In this document: one piece after another, positions 11,822-24,686 of the stretch
Position numbering within the stretch: the stretch's first letter is position 1
Layout: every line of letters starts with the position of its first letter
NCBI GenBank assembly: GCA_027625915.1
Contig: JANTQA010000075.1
Location: forward strand, 1,116,001-1,180,000
Length of the DNA stretch: 64,000 bases
Source of the DNA: Anaeramoeba flamelloides
Lineage: Eukaryota > Metamonada > Anaeramoebidae
Direction of reading: 5' to 3'
Program-made: the position numbers and the translations under genes
The notes under the pieces: model-generated
The model's input: only the letters and a program-made list of their open reading frames with translations
Database searches by the model: none
What the model was told of the DNA's origin: nothing

Positions 11822-14332
11822 TATTTTGAAAGATCGGTAATAGTCACCGGGCAAATGTTTTGTTGATCACTATATTCTAAGTAAACCAATTCAACCAATA
11901 TTTTTTTGTCCTTTTAACTAAAAAAACTATAAATGAAAAAAAAAAAAAACAAAACACACTTTCAATTTGAAAGATTATAGAATCACACAAAAACTTCAAT
12001 GAAGGATAAAATAAAGTAAAGGAAGAAAAATATTAATTCCAAAGAACAATACATTATATCATTACCAAAAAAATTAAAAAAAAAAACACAAAATATAGCT
12101 ATTTTTTTATAAGAAACCAATCATTTTTTGGGATATCTCAAAAATACTTTATTTTTTTGTTTACTAGGAGAAGTATAAATTACAATCTAGTAGCTCTTAT
12201 ACAAAAATTCCCCTTTAGAAATTTAAGCGTAAGTAAATATATTTCATGATTATTAATTAATGTAAATAATTTCAAACTGTTCTGGATTAAAATTAATTCA
12301 TTAATGTTTTATTTCTTATTATTTATTTTCAAAAAAATATTATTTTTTTTTTCATAGGAAGGACATACCCTGAAAAAATGATCAATATTATCTGTTATTT
12401 TTTTCTACCCATCCTTTAAAAAACATTGAAGATAAAATTGATTTGATTGTTTATTGATTATATAATAATAATTGTTCATGCAATTAGGAAATGTCTAAAA
12501 TTTTAGGATTGTTGTACTTAATGGAAAATATACATAATTTTACAACAAATTTTTAATAATTGATTGATCAAAGAAAAATCATTGATAACAAAAGATAGAA
12601 TTAGAAAAAATTGTTATTATCTTGAGTATAGTATATTTCTTTTATTCATTTATTTTTTATTCTATTAACTAGGTTTTACTTTTCCATTTATTTTTTTTAG
12701 TCAGAGTTTCCTAATTAAAAATTGCGTTGAACTTTTTTGAATGAGACTAATCAAAGAAAAAACGAAAATTTATCACTTGAAAAATTCAAATATCAATTTA
12801 AACAAAACAATTTTTAAATTTTGTCAAACATATAAAAATTTTAAAATACAAATTAAATACTAAACCATGTTTCCAGAACAATAATTAATCTAACTTGGCT
12901 ATATTTCTAATCTAAAAACAATATTTATTTTTCAAAATATTTAAAAACAACATTTATTATTTTCAAAAAAACAAAGATTTTTCAAAATCGGATTATTAGG
13001 GGTTACTTATGATTAGTAAAATCCTTGATTTAAATCAAAAACCTGTTTCTTTTTCCTAGAAAGAGCTTTCAAATTAATTGATGAACAAAACCGACAATAA
13101 ACTTTAAGTCAACATAATATTGTTCTTAAAATTCTAATCACATTTGGGATAAAAAAAACAAATATTAAATTTTTATCAAAATTAAATCATTACTGTTATT
13201 TTCCAATTAATAAATGAAAAATTGTATTTTAATTTCCAAAATGTATATTAATTATTACTGTTATAATCAAATTAGCCAAGTAAAAATTTTGTCTCAGAGT
13301 TAACAAAGGAAGTTTAATTTATTGATTAAAAACATCATATCTAAACGATATTGTCAAGATCTTTATGATATCTTCTAAAAGATCAACAGAATAATATTTT
13401 GAAATGTGAACTAAAAATTTTCATTTTTTAATTCCAAAATCATAGTATTAAAAGGAAAATTTGAAATATACAGGATTAAATATAGAAATTTTTTCTCTCT
13501 AAATAGAGAAAATTCCCCAGTTTGTAATATAAAAGTAAATAAAAAAAGTAAGAAAATTTTAAAAACATTAAAAAAAATTGTAATAATTTTCATCAAATTC
13601 AATTTATAATTGAAGCTTTTCGAAAAATGTCATCAAGTTTTAAATTCAAAATTGATTTAGCCATAAGTATACTATTAGACACTGAATTAAAAGTAATATT
13701 TGAACAAGAATAAAAAAAAATTGGTTTAATTTGAAAAATGTGTTTTATGCTTTGAAAAAGGATTTTTAGGAAAGAAAATCTCTGTTCAAGATACAGGGGG
13801 TTTGTTCCACTTTGTAACTTCAATTGGTAATGTAATTAATGACGCCAATGATAGTTTAAACAGGAATCTATTATAATTTTCTCTTGGGTTGTTGTTTTGG
13901 GATTTTGGAGGAAAGTATTACAATTTGTCATCGACAAGTTTGTCAATTTCTTTTTATCAAAGTATTTTTTTAATTTTCTTTTTATTTTTTAAGATTTCTT
14001 TTATTTTTTTTATTCTTGTTTTCACATAATGAAGAAATTAAGTTTGTTATTTTTGTAGTCAATCGAAAAAAAAAATGTTATTGGAAAGTGTAGAGAGGTT
14101 AACCCAAAAAAGAACAGATAAAAAATGAATTGAATTTTTTTATCGATCAATGGGTCAGTAACCAGAAAACAAAAAGCAAAAGATTAGTTTTCTGACTATT
14201 TATTATTTTTTCTTTCTTAAACAAGATTAACGTGTTGAGGTTTTTATATTTTCAAAAACTTTTTTTGTTGTGCTTTCAAAAAAAGCTAAAAAATCTAAAA
14301 AAGCTGTTTATTTTTCAAATTGTGTGCAACAG

Positions 14333-14632
14333 TTAATCGATCATATTTTCACCGTCCCAAACTTCCACTAACAAATGAACCATTTCTGTTAACCTAACAG
14401 GTGTTGCAAATTTGACATTAAATTTCGATTTGCGATAAGACATTACAGGATCAAAAATATAAAGTTTTTTTGTTGGAAATTGATGTTTTGTTGAATTTTG
14501 TGTCCATTCCAACCTACTTTTTTCCCATTGCTCAAGTCCATAGTCCAGATCTTGTTGTTCTGATTTTTTTTTTGTTTTTGTTGTTGTTTTTTGTTTTGTT
14601 TGGTTCTTTTTTGGTTGTTGGTTTTCACTCAT
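14333..14632 (-). CDS. Small protein with Gag1-like clamp (DUF4050-like) domain
   Basis: A single-exon 99-aa protein. The first ~28 residues are a Lys/Gln/Thr-rich tail (MSENQQPKKNQTKQKTTTK). Residues about 29-99 match the layout of the Gag1-like clamp/DUF4050 family of fungi and plants: an opening GLEQWEKSRLEWT, a central DPVMSYRKSKF in the place of the family's tyrosine-containing stretch, and the signature TPVRLTEMVHLLVEVWDGEN, ending with Asp right before the stop (family members often end in ...LYD). Family members are poorly characterised and no function is claimed. The ATG at 14630-14632 opens the frame and is preceded by AT-rich leader. The assignment rests on remembered family patterns, not a search. 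Confidence 0.65.
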   Translation of the reverse strand: MSENQQPKKNQTKQKTTTKTKKKSEQQDLDYGLEQWEKSRLEWTQNSTKHQFPTKKLYIFDPVMSYRKSKFNVKFATPVRLTEMVHLLVEVWDGENMID

Positions 14633-16312
14633 AAATTAAAACACAAAAAATTCTTAAAAGAAAAAAAAGAATGAAAAATGATTATCTGATATTTTAAGGA
14701 CTATTTGTCTTATAGGGCACGTTGGCATAATTTTCTCAATAATAACCCATTTTTTTACTTACAAGATTGTCCAGCCAAGAGACATTTTGATGATTTCCAA
14801 TTAGTACATTTTTTTCCAAAGATTGCAGATTGGGAAAAAAACAAATTTTAGAATTTATAAGGGACTAGTAATTTATGGTGGATTTACTCCATACTCAAGG
14901 TGTGACTAGAATCCTAAAAAGGGGATGGTGAAAATATTCTTCTTTTGATTGACAGAATGCAAATAATAAAAAAAAAATTTCTATGGATCTATTTACAAAA
15001 TATAATAAACAAAAAAAAGTAAAAAAGCATTCTCAATTCCAAAAAAAAAAAAAAAAAGTTTGAAAACATTCTCAAATATAAAAAATCAAAATTTAAAAAA
15101 AAATACTTATGTTTCTTTTTTTAAATTGACAAAGGCCTTAATTTCTTCTATTTAAAACAAATTGTTTTCTTGGAGTATAAAACCTATTTAATTCAATTTA
15201 ATCTAAATATGTGATTATTATATAACTCTTTATATTTGAAAAAGAAAGCTTTATGTAACATTCTTGAGAAAATAATATTAATTCGAGAAAGGAAAAAAAT
15301 GAAAAAAAAATCTTGGAGATCTAACAAAGCACCAAAGAACAAAAATTCAAAATCAATATAGTTTAATTCAAAATTTTAATTCATAACCATTCTAATTAGA
15401 AATTGAATGTAGCTCTTTTGTTGCTTTTTTTCTAAAAAGACCCTCTTTTTTGATTGTTGATTTTTGGATATCGATCGCTCTTCAGATGCTGGTTCGTTTT
15501 TGGTCAGTATTAAGCACTTATTAAATTTATAATTTTTTTAATTTTTTTTTCCATTTCAAAAAATATTTTTTAAAAGTAATTTTCGACAGATAAAATTGAA
15601 ATTTACCTGAAAGAATTTTGTTAATACAAATATCTCTTCGACGAGTAACTTTCCAGTAATTATAAAATTTTCTAGTGTTCAGAACAAATGTATCAATAGT
15701 TTTGATTCATACCTAGAAAATAAGAAAAGTAATGAGTAAAAAAACAAATAACTTTTTAAATTTCAATTAAAAAATTTTATAGAATCACAAAACTATTATT
15801 CCTTATATGGCCCTCCATATTATGATATTTTTGAGTTTTATAAAATGGAAAAAATACACCTTCAGAAAAAACAGATCCTAAGAGAAGTCAGAGGTTAAAA
15901 ACAAACTTTTAGATGTAGTTTTTTTTTCGTTGTAAAATTGCCAAAAAGTTTTCAAATCACATCTATTATTTTATTTTTTTCAAAATCAAAAAAACCTTAA
16001 AATATAGTATTATTACTTTTTATTATTTTGAATCCTGGTAAGAATTGTTGTTAATATAAATGGATTTCAGTTCTAATAAAAGATAAAAATAGGTTCTTCC
16101 TTAATATATTAACAAACTTGAATGTAGATATTTTATTTTTTTTTTTAAAAAAAGTTAATCAATTCTTCTTTAATTATCATTCAAAAAATCTTAATTTTCA
16201 AGTTTTCAAAGGGATAATAAGTAACCAGTAATTCTGGTATACACTTCTTAAATCACAATAAAAAAATGATAAGTTTTTTAAATTTAAATGCAGAAAAAGA
16301 GAGAATACATTA

Positions 16313-16506
16313 CAGCCAGTTCCAATTTTAAGGCACAAACTTTCAACTGAATTTAAGACATAAAAAAATCTCAAATTGAGTACAAAATTTAGATTATTTT
16401 GATAAACAATTCATTATACTAGAATTTGAATTTTGTGCCTTAATTTGATATTTTTTTGTTTATTAAATTTCAGTGAAAGTTTGTTCCTTAAAAGTGGAAC
16501 TGACTG
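16313..16506. mobile_element. Family A MITE (A2)
   Basis: 194-bp foldback, ends CAGCCAGTTCCAATTTT and GTGGAACTGACTG, flanked by TA (16311-16312 and 16507-16508). The arms carry the family word caaattgag/ctcaaattaagg in both orientations. Confidence 0.8.
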
Positions 16507-17071
16507 TAACCATTCAATTAAAAATCAATTTTCTGAAATCACATCCCATGAAAACTATAACAGCTTTTTATAGACGATAAAATAACTTTGAAATGTAAAA
16601 ACATAGAACTTAAGTATGTTAATTAACTTTAAATTGAATATATCGATATATGAATAAGAAAGAAAGAAGAAAGAAAGAGGTTTTTTGTACAAGAGAGAGA
16701 AAGAGGGCATATAAAGGTGCTGTAGTGATATTTTTTTTGATTATTAAATCTTTCTTAATTGGAGAGATCTAATGAAAAAATTCTTGAGTGTTCATTCAAT
16801 TCCAAATTAATAACAAAAGCCAATATAGAGATACTATCTTTTTGTTACAACACCATTTATTTTTTCTTTTTTCTTTTGTTTTAATTTTTTTCTTGAAAAA
16901 CTCTTTCCAATGATTTTGATAACTTTCATATTTTGTACATTACTTGAAGTTATGATATTTTTTTTATTTTTTAATTTTTTTGATATTTAATAATATTTCC
17001 AAAATTATGTTATTTGAATTTGTGAAATTTCAAAAAATTGAGATTTTATCCCCTATTTTTGATCTTTTGTT

Positions 17072-17078
<7 letters not shown>

Positions 17079-17103
<25 letters not shown>
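17079..17103. repeat. (TA)n microsatellite
   Basis: Pure AT dinucleotide run of about 12 units. A similar run lies at 49397-49426. Confidence 0.9.
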
Positions 17104-17739
17104 ATTGAGTTTATAAGAATATAAAATATTAACTTGTGATCAATTTTTTTTTCTTCAATATTTTTTATAAAAAAATATATAAAAATCTTGAGTTTGTTTT
17201 TCAGAGGAAACAAAATTTTTCCCGAGTCTATAAAAAATTTCCATATTATCACATAATAAGTTTTATTTATTATATTAAATCTCTGTCAATCATTTTTTTG
17301 ATACATTTTCTCTCCCTTCCCTCCTCTAGATAAACAAATGAAAAAATTAAAAAAAAATGTGTTAAAAAAACTGAAACACCTTCAAGCAAATCAACAGAGT
17401 GTATGCAAAAAAAGAACAGTTACATAAAGTTTTTAATTCTTCTTTTTAATATTTTTAAACTCTTTAAATTCCTACTCTTTTTGACATCATGATTTGAAAA
17501 ATTAATTTTTTTTCCTCTATTTTTTATAAAAAGACTATTATTTATATTATAATCTTGTCAACAACATAATTTGGGTCAATAAATAATGAAATTTAGAATT
17601 ATTACAAAAAAAGGTAAATTTTGTCCAATCACCTCTCATAATGTATAATAAATAAAAAAATTAAATGATTTTTATTTTTATTTTTTTTGAATTATTCTGA
17701 TTGAAAAAATAATAAAACTTATTTATTTATCAAAAGAAA

Positions 17740-18240
17740 AAATATTTCTTTCTGATTATCAAGTTAAATTTCGCAGGTTTTTAAAAAAGTATTTTGGGGG
17801 ATATTATTAATTTAATATTGATTGTTTTTCACAGATTTTTTTGTTCAATAAAGAGAAAAAAATTAATTTGAACTGTTATGTGAAAAAAAAATAATATTTT
17901 TTTCAAGTTTAAAATAATTATTGGTATTTTTTGAATTTAAGTAGATTGTTTTAACTGGGTTATTTGAAACTCAGTTGTTTTTTTTTCAAGTTTATTTTTG
18001 TATAATTACTTCATAGACGATAAAATTTATTTCCTCAATAAAAAAAATAATTGTTTTTAAATAATTTTAAAAATATGTTGAATTTTGAACTTTTCAAAAA
18101 TGAGAAAAAATTATCAAACTTTTCAAAACAATAATTCATTTCTGAAAATTGCTTTAAAAGTGATTCAATATTTTATAGCGATCAGATTGTAACACCATCT
18201 TTCAATTTCAATTAGCGTTTTTTTTTTTTTTTTGAATTTA
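17740..18240 (+). repeat. Family F fragment
   Basis: It aligns by eye, as a direct repeat, with 45120-45520 and 47600-47830. Shared words include gtttaaaataattatt, gaa(a/t)ttaagtagattgtt and ttgaacttttc, in the same order. The copy at 45120-45775 carries MITE A4, absent here. Confidence 0.55.
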
Positions 18241-18459
18241 CTATTAATTTTACAAGATGATATTGTTTTGGTTTACTTGTAACGAAATTGCTTTCATATT
18301 TCTAGGTAATCAATTTACTTTTTATTTTCCTTTTATGCCTTTTCAAAATTTCATTTATGTTATCACATCTCCCTTGATTAGTTTATTTGTTGAGATTTGA
18401 ATTGAATTATTATAATTATAACACGATAAAAATTCTATTTGTTGTAAAAGATACTAAAT

Positions 18460-19030
18460 CCCAACACACAATTAAAAACATAATAAACACCTTTCCAAAA
18501 ATTTTGACATACCCAAAATAAAAAATAGGCAAAAAAAAAAAAAACCAATTTATTGTATTTTTCCAAACCTAATATAAAAAAAACATTAAATTTACCCAGT
18601 ATTAATGTTTTAATAAGTAATCATTTTAACCCAAATAAAAAAAATATAAAAATCAAAAATAAAAACAGGTGTGTCCAAAATAATGAAACGAGCTGAACAA
18701 AAAATTTTATTATTAAATTTGTTGAAATTTCACCTACAATTGTTGATCGATCAAAATGTTAAGATACCATCTACCAATTGTATGTGATTTTCCAATTTTA
18801 CAAACTCAATACTAACCTTCTATCAACCATTGAAAAAAAAATTCGAGATCTAACCAAAACAGATTACTTAACTGCAAAAAAGGAAATGAAAACAAAACAA
18901 AAAAGACAAAAAATGAAATTTTTTGTAAAATAACAATTCTTTCCAATTTGAATTTAAAGTGTAGTAATGATGTTCTTTCCACTGTTTAAACTATGTCCAA
19001 TTTTTTGGAATATAGTTTACGGAATTTTCA
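18460..19030. repeat. Family J dispersed repeat, copy 1
   Basis: It shares blocks in the same order with about 49610-49990 and 55960-56740, for example gatcgatcaaa(a)tgttaagatacca and aaaaaggaaatgaaaacaaaa. The left part has ggtgtgtccaaaataatg, which looks like a Tc1-type terminal sequence, but a second end was not found. Confidence 0.45.
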
Positions 19031-19279
19031 AAAATTAACTTCAATATTTATAAAAATATGAAGTTACTTTTTTTTTGTTTTATATATATAAACTTGTGAA
19101 TTTTAGATTTCAGAAAAAAGAATCAAATTAAAAATCATTTAGAGAAGGTTACTGAATCATTAAATATAATTAAAAGTTTTCACTCATTTGGGTACATGAT
19201 TTAAAAATATCACAACTAATGAAAATATCATAAAATTATTCCAGAATTAATTCAAGGTATTTTGCATTTTTAAATCATA

Positions 19280-20056
19280 ATATGTCCTTAATAAAATTAA
19301 GCACTATTTTTTTCTGATTAATATTTTTCAAAATCTAACCTTCATAACTTAATTCAATTCATCACTTGTATATTTTTTTTTTTAGAATAAAAACACTCTC
19401 AACTTTTGAATATCGAAAATATTTATTTGAAATTAATGTACACTTTTTTATTTTTTTTTGAACAATTGGGGTTGAGAAAATTTAAAATTAAATAATAAGC
19501 TACTGTTTTAAATTAGAATACTTTTCCAGAGAGTTTGTCTTTTTAAATAACTTTTTTGTTAATTTTACTATTTGAAAATAAAAAAAAACATTTGAAGACC
19601 AAATTAGTACCTTTTGTGAAAATAAAATTCCCATAATTTCAAATTTGTTTTACAGTCAGTTCCACTTTTAAGACAAAAACTTTCAACAGGATTTAAGGCA
19701 CAAAAAAATCTCAAATTAAGGCACAAAATTTGGAATTTTTTTTTACACAATTAATTTTCATAGAATCTGAATTTTGTGCCTTAAATTGAGATTTTTTTTT
19801 TGTGCCTAAAATTTCGTAGCGGTTTGTGCCTTAAAAGTGGAACTGACTGTAGTAAATGGGTTATAATAAGATATTGTATATAAAAATATACATAATTTCA
19901 AGTTTTAATTCAAATATTTTGGCAAAAAATGTTATCAAGAAAAATTTAAATTGAAACTTTATTTATTTTTATTTTTTCATTTTGTTTTTTTAATTTTTTT
20001 AATCAAAAGTATTTGATCAGTTTTCAATTTTTAGTGTTTTTTGGGTCGTAGGTTCA
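19280..20056. repeat. Family D repeat, copy D1 (with MITE A3 inside)
   Basis: A near-continuous direct repeat of 24687-25266. It begins tatgtccttaataaaat and ends tgtttttt..gtcgtagg. The only large difference is the 197-bp family A MITE plus its extra TA, present here and absent from D2. Confidence 0.75.
19653..19849. mobile_element. Family A MITE (A3), insertion with an unoccupied paralogous site
   Basis: 197 bp, ends CAGTCAGTTCCACTTTTAAG and its inverse, TA on both sides (19651-19652 and 19850-19851). In D2 the corresponding point reads ttattttagtaaatg (around 25055-25069) with a single TA, so the TA is duplicated on insertion. Confidence 0.88.
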
Positions 20057-20114
20057 TTTTCTGTTGATAAAAAAAAAATATCATTTCTTAATTGAGCTTT
20101 CTTATTGATGTTAA

Positions 20115-20869
20115 TGGATTAATTTCTATCAAGAAGAAGTATAAATGTAAAGTATGGTGTTATTAGGTGTAAACCACATAAGTTTGCCATGATTTAAATG
20201 CCTCTAAAAAATCGATTAGTCAAATAGTATTATTTGTTGATCCTCATCAATTAGAAAAGATCCTTTGTATTAGTAAAAAACTCAACAATTTCAGAAAAAA
20301 ATCTACATTGAGACTCAAATTTAAAGGATGGAACCATCAATTTTCAGACACCAAAGTTGCAAAATATCTTTCTACAATTTGTCTAGAAATATACATTAGT
20401 TGCCAAAAAATTCAATTTTATGAAAAAATTAATTAATTAACTTAATAGATTTTTTTGACAATTTATTTCCGAAATCTTGAAAATATATTGAAGTTATAAT
20501 TAGCTTGATAAAAAAGGAAACAAATCTAATCATTCTTTGGCATATTACGTTGATAATTATTGAGTTAATCTTTGAAAATAAAAAATTAAAAAAATAATTA
20601 CTCTTGGAAGTTCTAAATATGAATTATTAAATATCTGAATACTATTCTTTTGGGTTTCTATTTTAAGACTTGGAAAAGGAATTAAAAAAAAAATTTCCTA
20701 AAATTACAATTTTTAATTGTGATCATTCGTAAAAAATCCAATAGTTTATTGTGCAATAATATTTATAACAGATTTTTTCGAAACTATTTGAATCCTGTAG
20801 CACTAATATCAATTACACCCAATTACAACATACTTTGATTATAGACTAATATATTGTGACGCTAATCCC
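20115..20869. mobile_element. Family B element (B2), degraded, inverted
   Basis: It matches B1, B3 and B4 in the opposite orientation: the left end ttaatggattaatttctatc at 20111 and the right end gacgctaatccctta at 20859-20873. More diverged than the other copies, and the right TTAA is altered to TTAG, so it is an older insertion. Confidence 0.65.
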
Positions 20870-21283
20870 TTAGGACCAAATTATTAGAATTAAAAATTTA
20901 TTTTTTTTTTCAATCTTTATAATAATTTAACTTATAATTTTCACTATTGGTTAATATAAAATCTTTGATCAATAATTATTTTGAAAGATATTTTACAATT
21001 TCGGTTGGAAAATCTAATTGTTAAAATAATTAATAAATTGATACTTTTAAAATCAAATTAAACCCATCAAAATTGAATTCAAAGTTCTTTAGGAAAGTTT
21101 AATTAATTCTCTAAAAATATCAATTTTTAATTGGTTCGAGTTAACCTGTGTTTTGATTTTTTTCCAGTAATAATTCAGTAAAATGAATTTATAATTAATG
21201 TTTATTTTGAAAATTGAAATAAAAAAATTTCTTTATTAATTGGAAAATAACAGTAGAAACAAATCAAACCAGAACAAAACAAT

Positions 21284-22096
21284 TTAATTTTTCTCGTTTA
21301 TCGTTGGTTCTTGTGAGTTTTGACTTTTACAAAGTTTTTGTAGGGTGTTAAAATCCCAATTAAAATCATTTTCATTTTCTTTTTCTTTTAAATTTTCATG
21401 TTTTGAGGAATGTCCAATTATTTTGATAATTTCTTCCCAAGAAATGTCAGAGTCAACCTCTTCTTGTCCTTGTCCTTGTCCTTGTTCTTGTTCTTTCTCA
21501 TTTGGCTGGTCATTAACATTTTGTTGGCTGTCATTAATAAAAGTTGAAATAACCTTCACACTAGTATCAACAAAGATCTCTGCCAAAAATGGTATTGCCT
21601 TTTCAATTGTCATCCCTATAAATGAAACAATTTCAGAATCAATTTTACCAGAAAGTTGTTGATCATAATTCTTTCTTTCGTTTGTATTTGATAAAATTTG
21701 ATAAGCTTTGCTCACTAAAAGAAATTTTTTTTTCCCCATCTTTTTGTCTTTACACTAGATTTGTTGATTAAAAAGAGAAAAGAAAAAAAAAACTCGAAAA
21801 GATTGATTATGGACTGGTGTAAATTGAGATCGGGTTTAGAAAAAGAAAACGAGCAAAGCCATACTTTATCTGGGTGGCACTTCTATTCAAATTAAAAAAG
21901 AAAAATTATTGTTTATTGTTGTTAAAGAAGAATTGGTTTTGTTTTATTATATTTCTTTCTTTCTTTCTTTCTTTCTTTTTATTTGTTTGAAAGAAAAACA
22001 AACCAGTATTTGCGCTTTATAAGCTTTACGTATTTCGTTGGGAGTGGCGTTTTGATTTACTCCAAGAATTTGATAATAATTGGGATTCTCTTCCAT
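21284..22096 (-). CDS. Small J-domain (DnaJ-like) co-chaperone, three exons
   Basis: Exons, in transcript order: 22096-22004 (93 nt), 21882-21865 (18 nt), 21754-21284; the coding length gives 193 aa. The introns are 121 and 110 nt with GT-AG ends, and the second has a strong pyrimidine tract before ctag. The J domain runs from residue 5 to about 70: NYYQILGVNQNATPNEIRKA (helices I-II), KCHPDK with the HPD tripeptide that stimulates Hsp70 ATPase, then KKKFLLVSKAYQILSNTNER (helix III-IV). Spacing fits canonical J domains without gaps, which supports the microexon. The C-terminal ~120 residues have a possible amphipathic stretch (SFIGMTIEKAIPFLAEIFVD), a Gln-Gly repeat and acidic tail. No Gly/Phe or zinc-finger domain, so it is a class C-type J protein. 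Partner and compartment are unknown. Confidence 0.87.
21865..21882 (-). other. 18-nt microexon encoding KCHPDK
   Basis: It is bounded by acceptor tttgaatag and donor gtatgg and is in phase with both neighbours. It encodes exactly the six residues around the catalytic HPD of the J domain. Confidence 0.82.
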
Positions 22097-22302
22097 TGAT
22101 TGGAATTATGATAAAAAAATGATTGAATCTCCTCTAAATAAAATCATCAACCCTGAACAGACATCAGACTGTTTACAAGAGAGGACAATTCAATATTTTG
22201 TTAATATTTGTAATGACTAAAATTGCAACAAGAAGCTATTGGGTGTTGAACGAACAGCAAATTTCGTTTGGATGAATTTATTAAATATTTTACATAAATT
22301 AA

Positions 22303-23047
22303 GGGATTAGCATCAAACTAGATTTCTCTAAAATCAAGAAATGTTGAAATTGGGTATAAATGGTGTAAGTGTGCCATGGCTTAAATAGCTCTTAAAAATC
22401 TATTTTAAATCTTTAGGTACCATAAATTATTACATTTTTACTAATGATCTCAATTAAAAATTTTCATTTTGAACAAATTTTTTTAATTTCTTCTCCAAAT
22501 CTAAAAATAGAAATTCCAAAATAATAGTAATCTAGTATTGAATAATTCATATTTAGAATTTTTAAAATTAACTATTTTTTTAATTTTTGAATTTCAAGGA
22601 TAACTCAATAATGATTAACATAAAAACCCAAAGACTGATTCTTTTTATTTGCTTTTTATAAAGATAATTATAACACCAATATATTTCCAATATTTCGAAA
22701 ATCTATTGTCAAAAAAATATTAAGTTAATTATTTAATTTTTTAAAAAAAAAACGAATTTTTTAAAAACTAATCTAGTTTTCATCATAATTTTAAGAAATA
22801 TATTTTGCAACTTTGGTGTCTGAATATTGATAATTTAACCTTTAAATTTGTGGCGAAATACAGATTTTAGTCTGAAATTGTTAGGTTTTTTACTAATAAA
22901 TAGATCATTTTTAATTGATGGGATCAACATTATTACTACTTGACTAATGGATTTTTTAGAGACATTCGAACCATGTAGCACTAATGTAGTTAGGTACAAT
23001 AACCACATACTTTAATCATAGTCTTCTCCTTGGTGGACGATAATCCC
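22303..23047. mobile_element. Family B element (B3)
   Basis: 745 bp, ends GGGATTAGCATC and GACGATAATCCC, flanked by TTAA at 22299-22302 and 23048-23051. Same orientation as B1. Confidence 0.8.
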
Positions 23048-23689
23048 TTAAGTAAGGTAAAAAAACTAAAAAATCAGGGTTTAATTAAGTAAGTAAAAAA
23101 AAACTAAAACTATTTACAATGACCCTTATTTAAGATAACACTTCGGTTTTGAGATATTGCCAATATAAATATAACATAAATGAAGATACATTTCCAAATA
23201 TTTCAAAAATTTATTCGTTCAAGTTTAATTTTACTATTTATTGTGAACACTGCTTGCAAAACATTTTATTTCAAAAAAAGACCTTATTTTAAAGATCAAC
23301 TAATTTTCCAAACTTTCTTTCCGCTTAAACCATAAATTCTTTATTCAAAGCAATGTAAAAACTTTTAAAAAAAGGGAAATCGAAAGAAAAAATTTTTTCA
23401 TTTTTTTTGAATTTATATTTCGATTTTTCTTACAAATTATCGTTTAATACTTGAATTTTTAATAGAATTAGGAAAATACACTATAAAATTTCTTTTAATT
23501 ATAAACATAAAATCTACATATCTTGTTTTAGATATTGTTTAAACTTTTTTTTCTTATTTGTTGAACTTTTCTTTTGACTCTAATGATTTTTTAAATGAAT
23601 AGATTTATGAATAAAAAAGATTTTAATTTTTTTTTATTGTAATTTAAGCGATAATTGTGAAATTACTTTTATTTGCCATTGTGTTTTTT

Positions 23690-24230
23690 TTTTAATTTGA
23701 GAAATAAACTGAATATTTCAAAAATTTTCGGTTTATTTCTTGAAAAAACAAAAAAACACAGTTAGGTTTTTCAAAATTTAAATAATTGAGTAAAATCCAT
23801 GATTTTTTTCTATTCTGTTTATTCGGGAAAAGTGCAATTAACCTTTTTTAATTTGAGAAATAAAAAGAAAATTTGTGAAAATATTCTTTTCAATTCTAAA
23901 TATAAAACAGTGTAGTTAGATTTTCTTGAGTTTTCTGTTTATTTGTAATATCTATAGATTTTATAGAGAAAAAAGAAAACCTCAAGACAACTTATGCATT
24001 TAATCAGACTCTACAAAACTTCACAAAAATTCACAGGAGGAGTAAAAACCTGATAGAAAGATTATCAATTACATATAAAAAGCCTTCAATCCGTGATTAA
24101 TAATGGTTATTCCACTATCATTAGTTTTTTTTCCCGTCTGAAAGAATTAAGTAAAATCCAAGATTTTGTTGAATTCTTTTTTATTAAAAAAAAAAAAAAA
24201 AAACTGAGATACTACCTCTTAGAGTGGGGC
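23690..24230. repeat. Family H block, copy 2
   Basis: It carries the H words ttgagttttctgtttattt and tcggtttatttc, plus an end region ggaggagtaaaaacctgatag that reappears inverted near 38385-38405. Degenerate; boundaries approximate. Confidence 0.45.
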
Positions 24231-24686
24231 ATTTTGTACCTGAATTTTTAGATATTTTTTGATATTTTTAATATAAAAAATTCTATTTTCACAAAGTTTT
24301 TTGATCTAATTTTTACCTACAACAAGAAAATACAAAAGCAAAAGTAGTTATTTCTTAGTTATGGAATTATTTTATTATCTTTAAAGAATATTTAAATGTT
24401 AATTGATATATTTTTTAATTGATTATTAATATAATTATGAAGTAAGGAAATTCTTGTAATTGATTTAATTCCAAGGTAATAAATGAAATTATTTTAAAAT
24501 TTATTAAATGAAATTATGTTTTTTTTTTTTTTTTTTTAAATAATTTTCTATTGATAAACTAGAAGTTTTAGAAAATTATTCAAAGTCAAAATCAAATTCT
24601 GACTACTATAAAGGAATTTAATTTTTCTTTTGATACAATATTTTTTGAATTTTTTTACAAATAAAACATTTCAAAATTTCTCGTTA

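Larger units (their letters stand above)
9025..14332. other. Intergenic, 5.3 kb
   Basis: Between the kinase start and the end of the next minus-strand gene. It contains a foldback MITE (9980-10425), the nested A/B elements (10878-11821) and otherwise unstructured A/T-rich DNA. I find no convincing exon. A minus-strand frame at 9384-9569 begins with a longin-like MEIVIVTNVEGILLYS, but no continuing exon was found. Confidence 0.55.
14633..21283. other. Intergenic, 6.6 kb, repeat-rich
   Basis: No credible gene seen. It holds MITE A2, a TA microsatellite, part of an F-type repeat (about 17740-18240), a J repeat (about 18460-19030), repeat D1 with nested MITE A3, and the degraded element B2. A motif gggactagtaa at 14861-14871 resembles the ends of element C (43095-44420). 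Confidence 0.55.

Noticed and set aside
21345-21662. Cys/Ser-rich plus-strand frame
   Set aside because: Antisense shadow of the Gln-Gly repeat and acidic tail of the J-domain protein.
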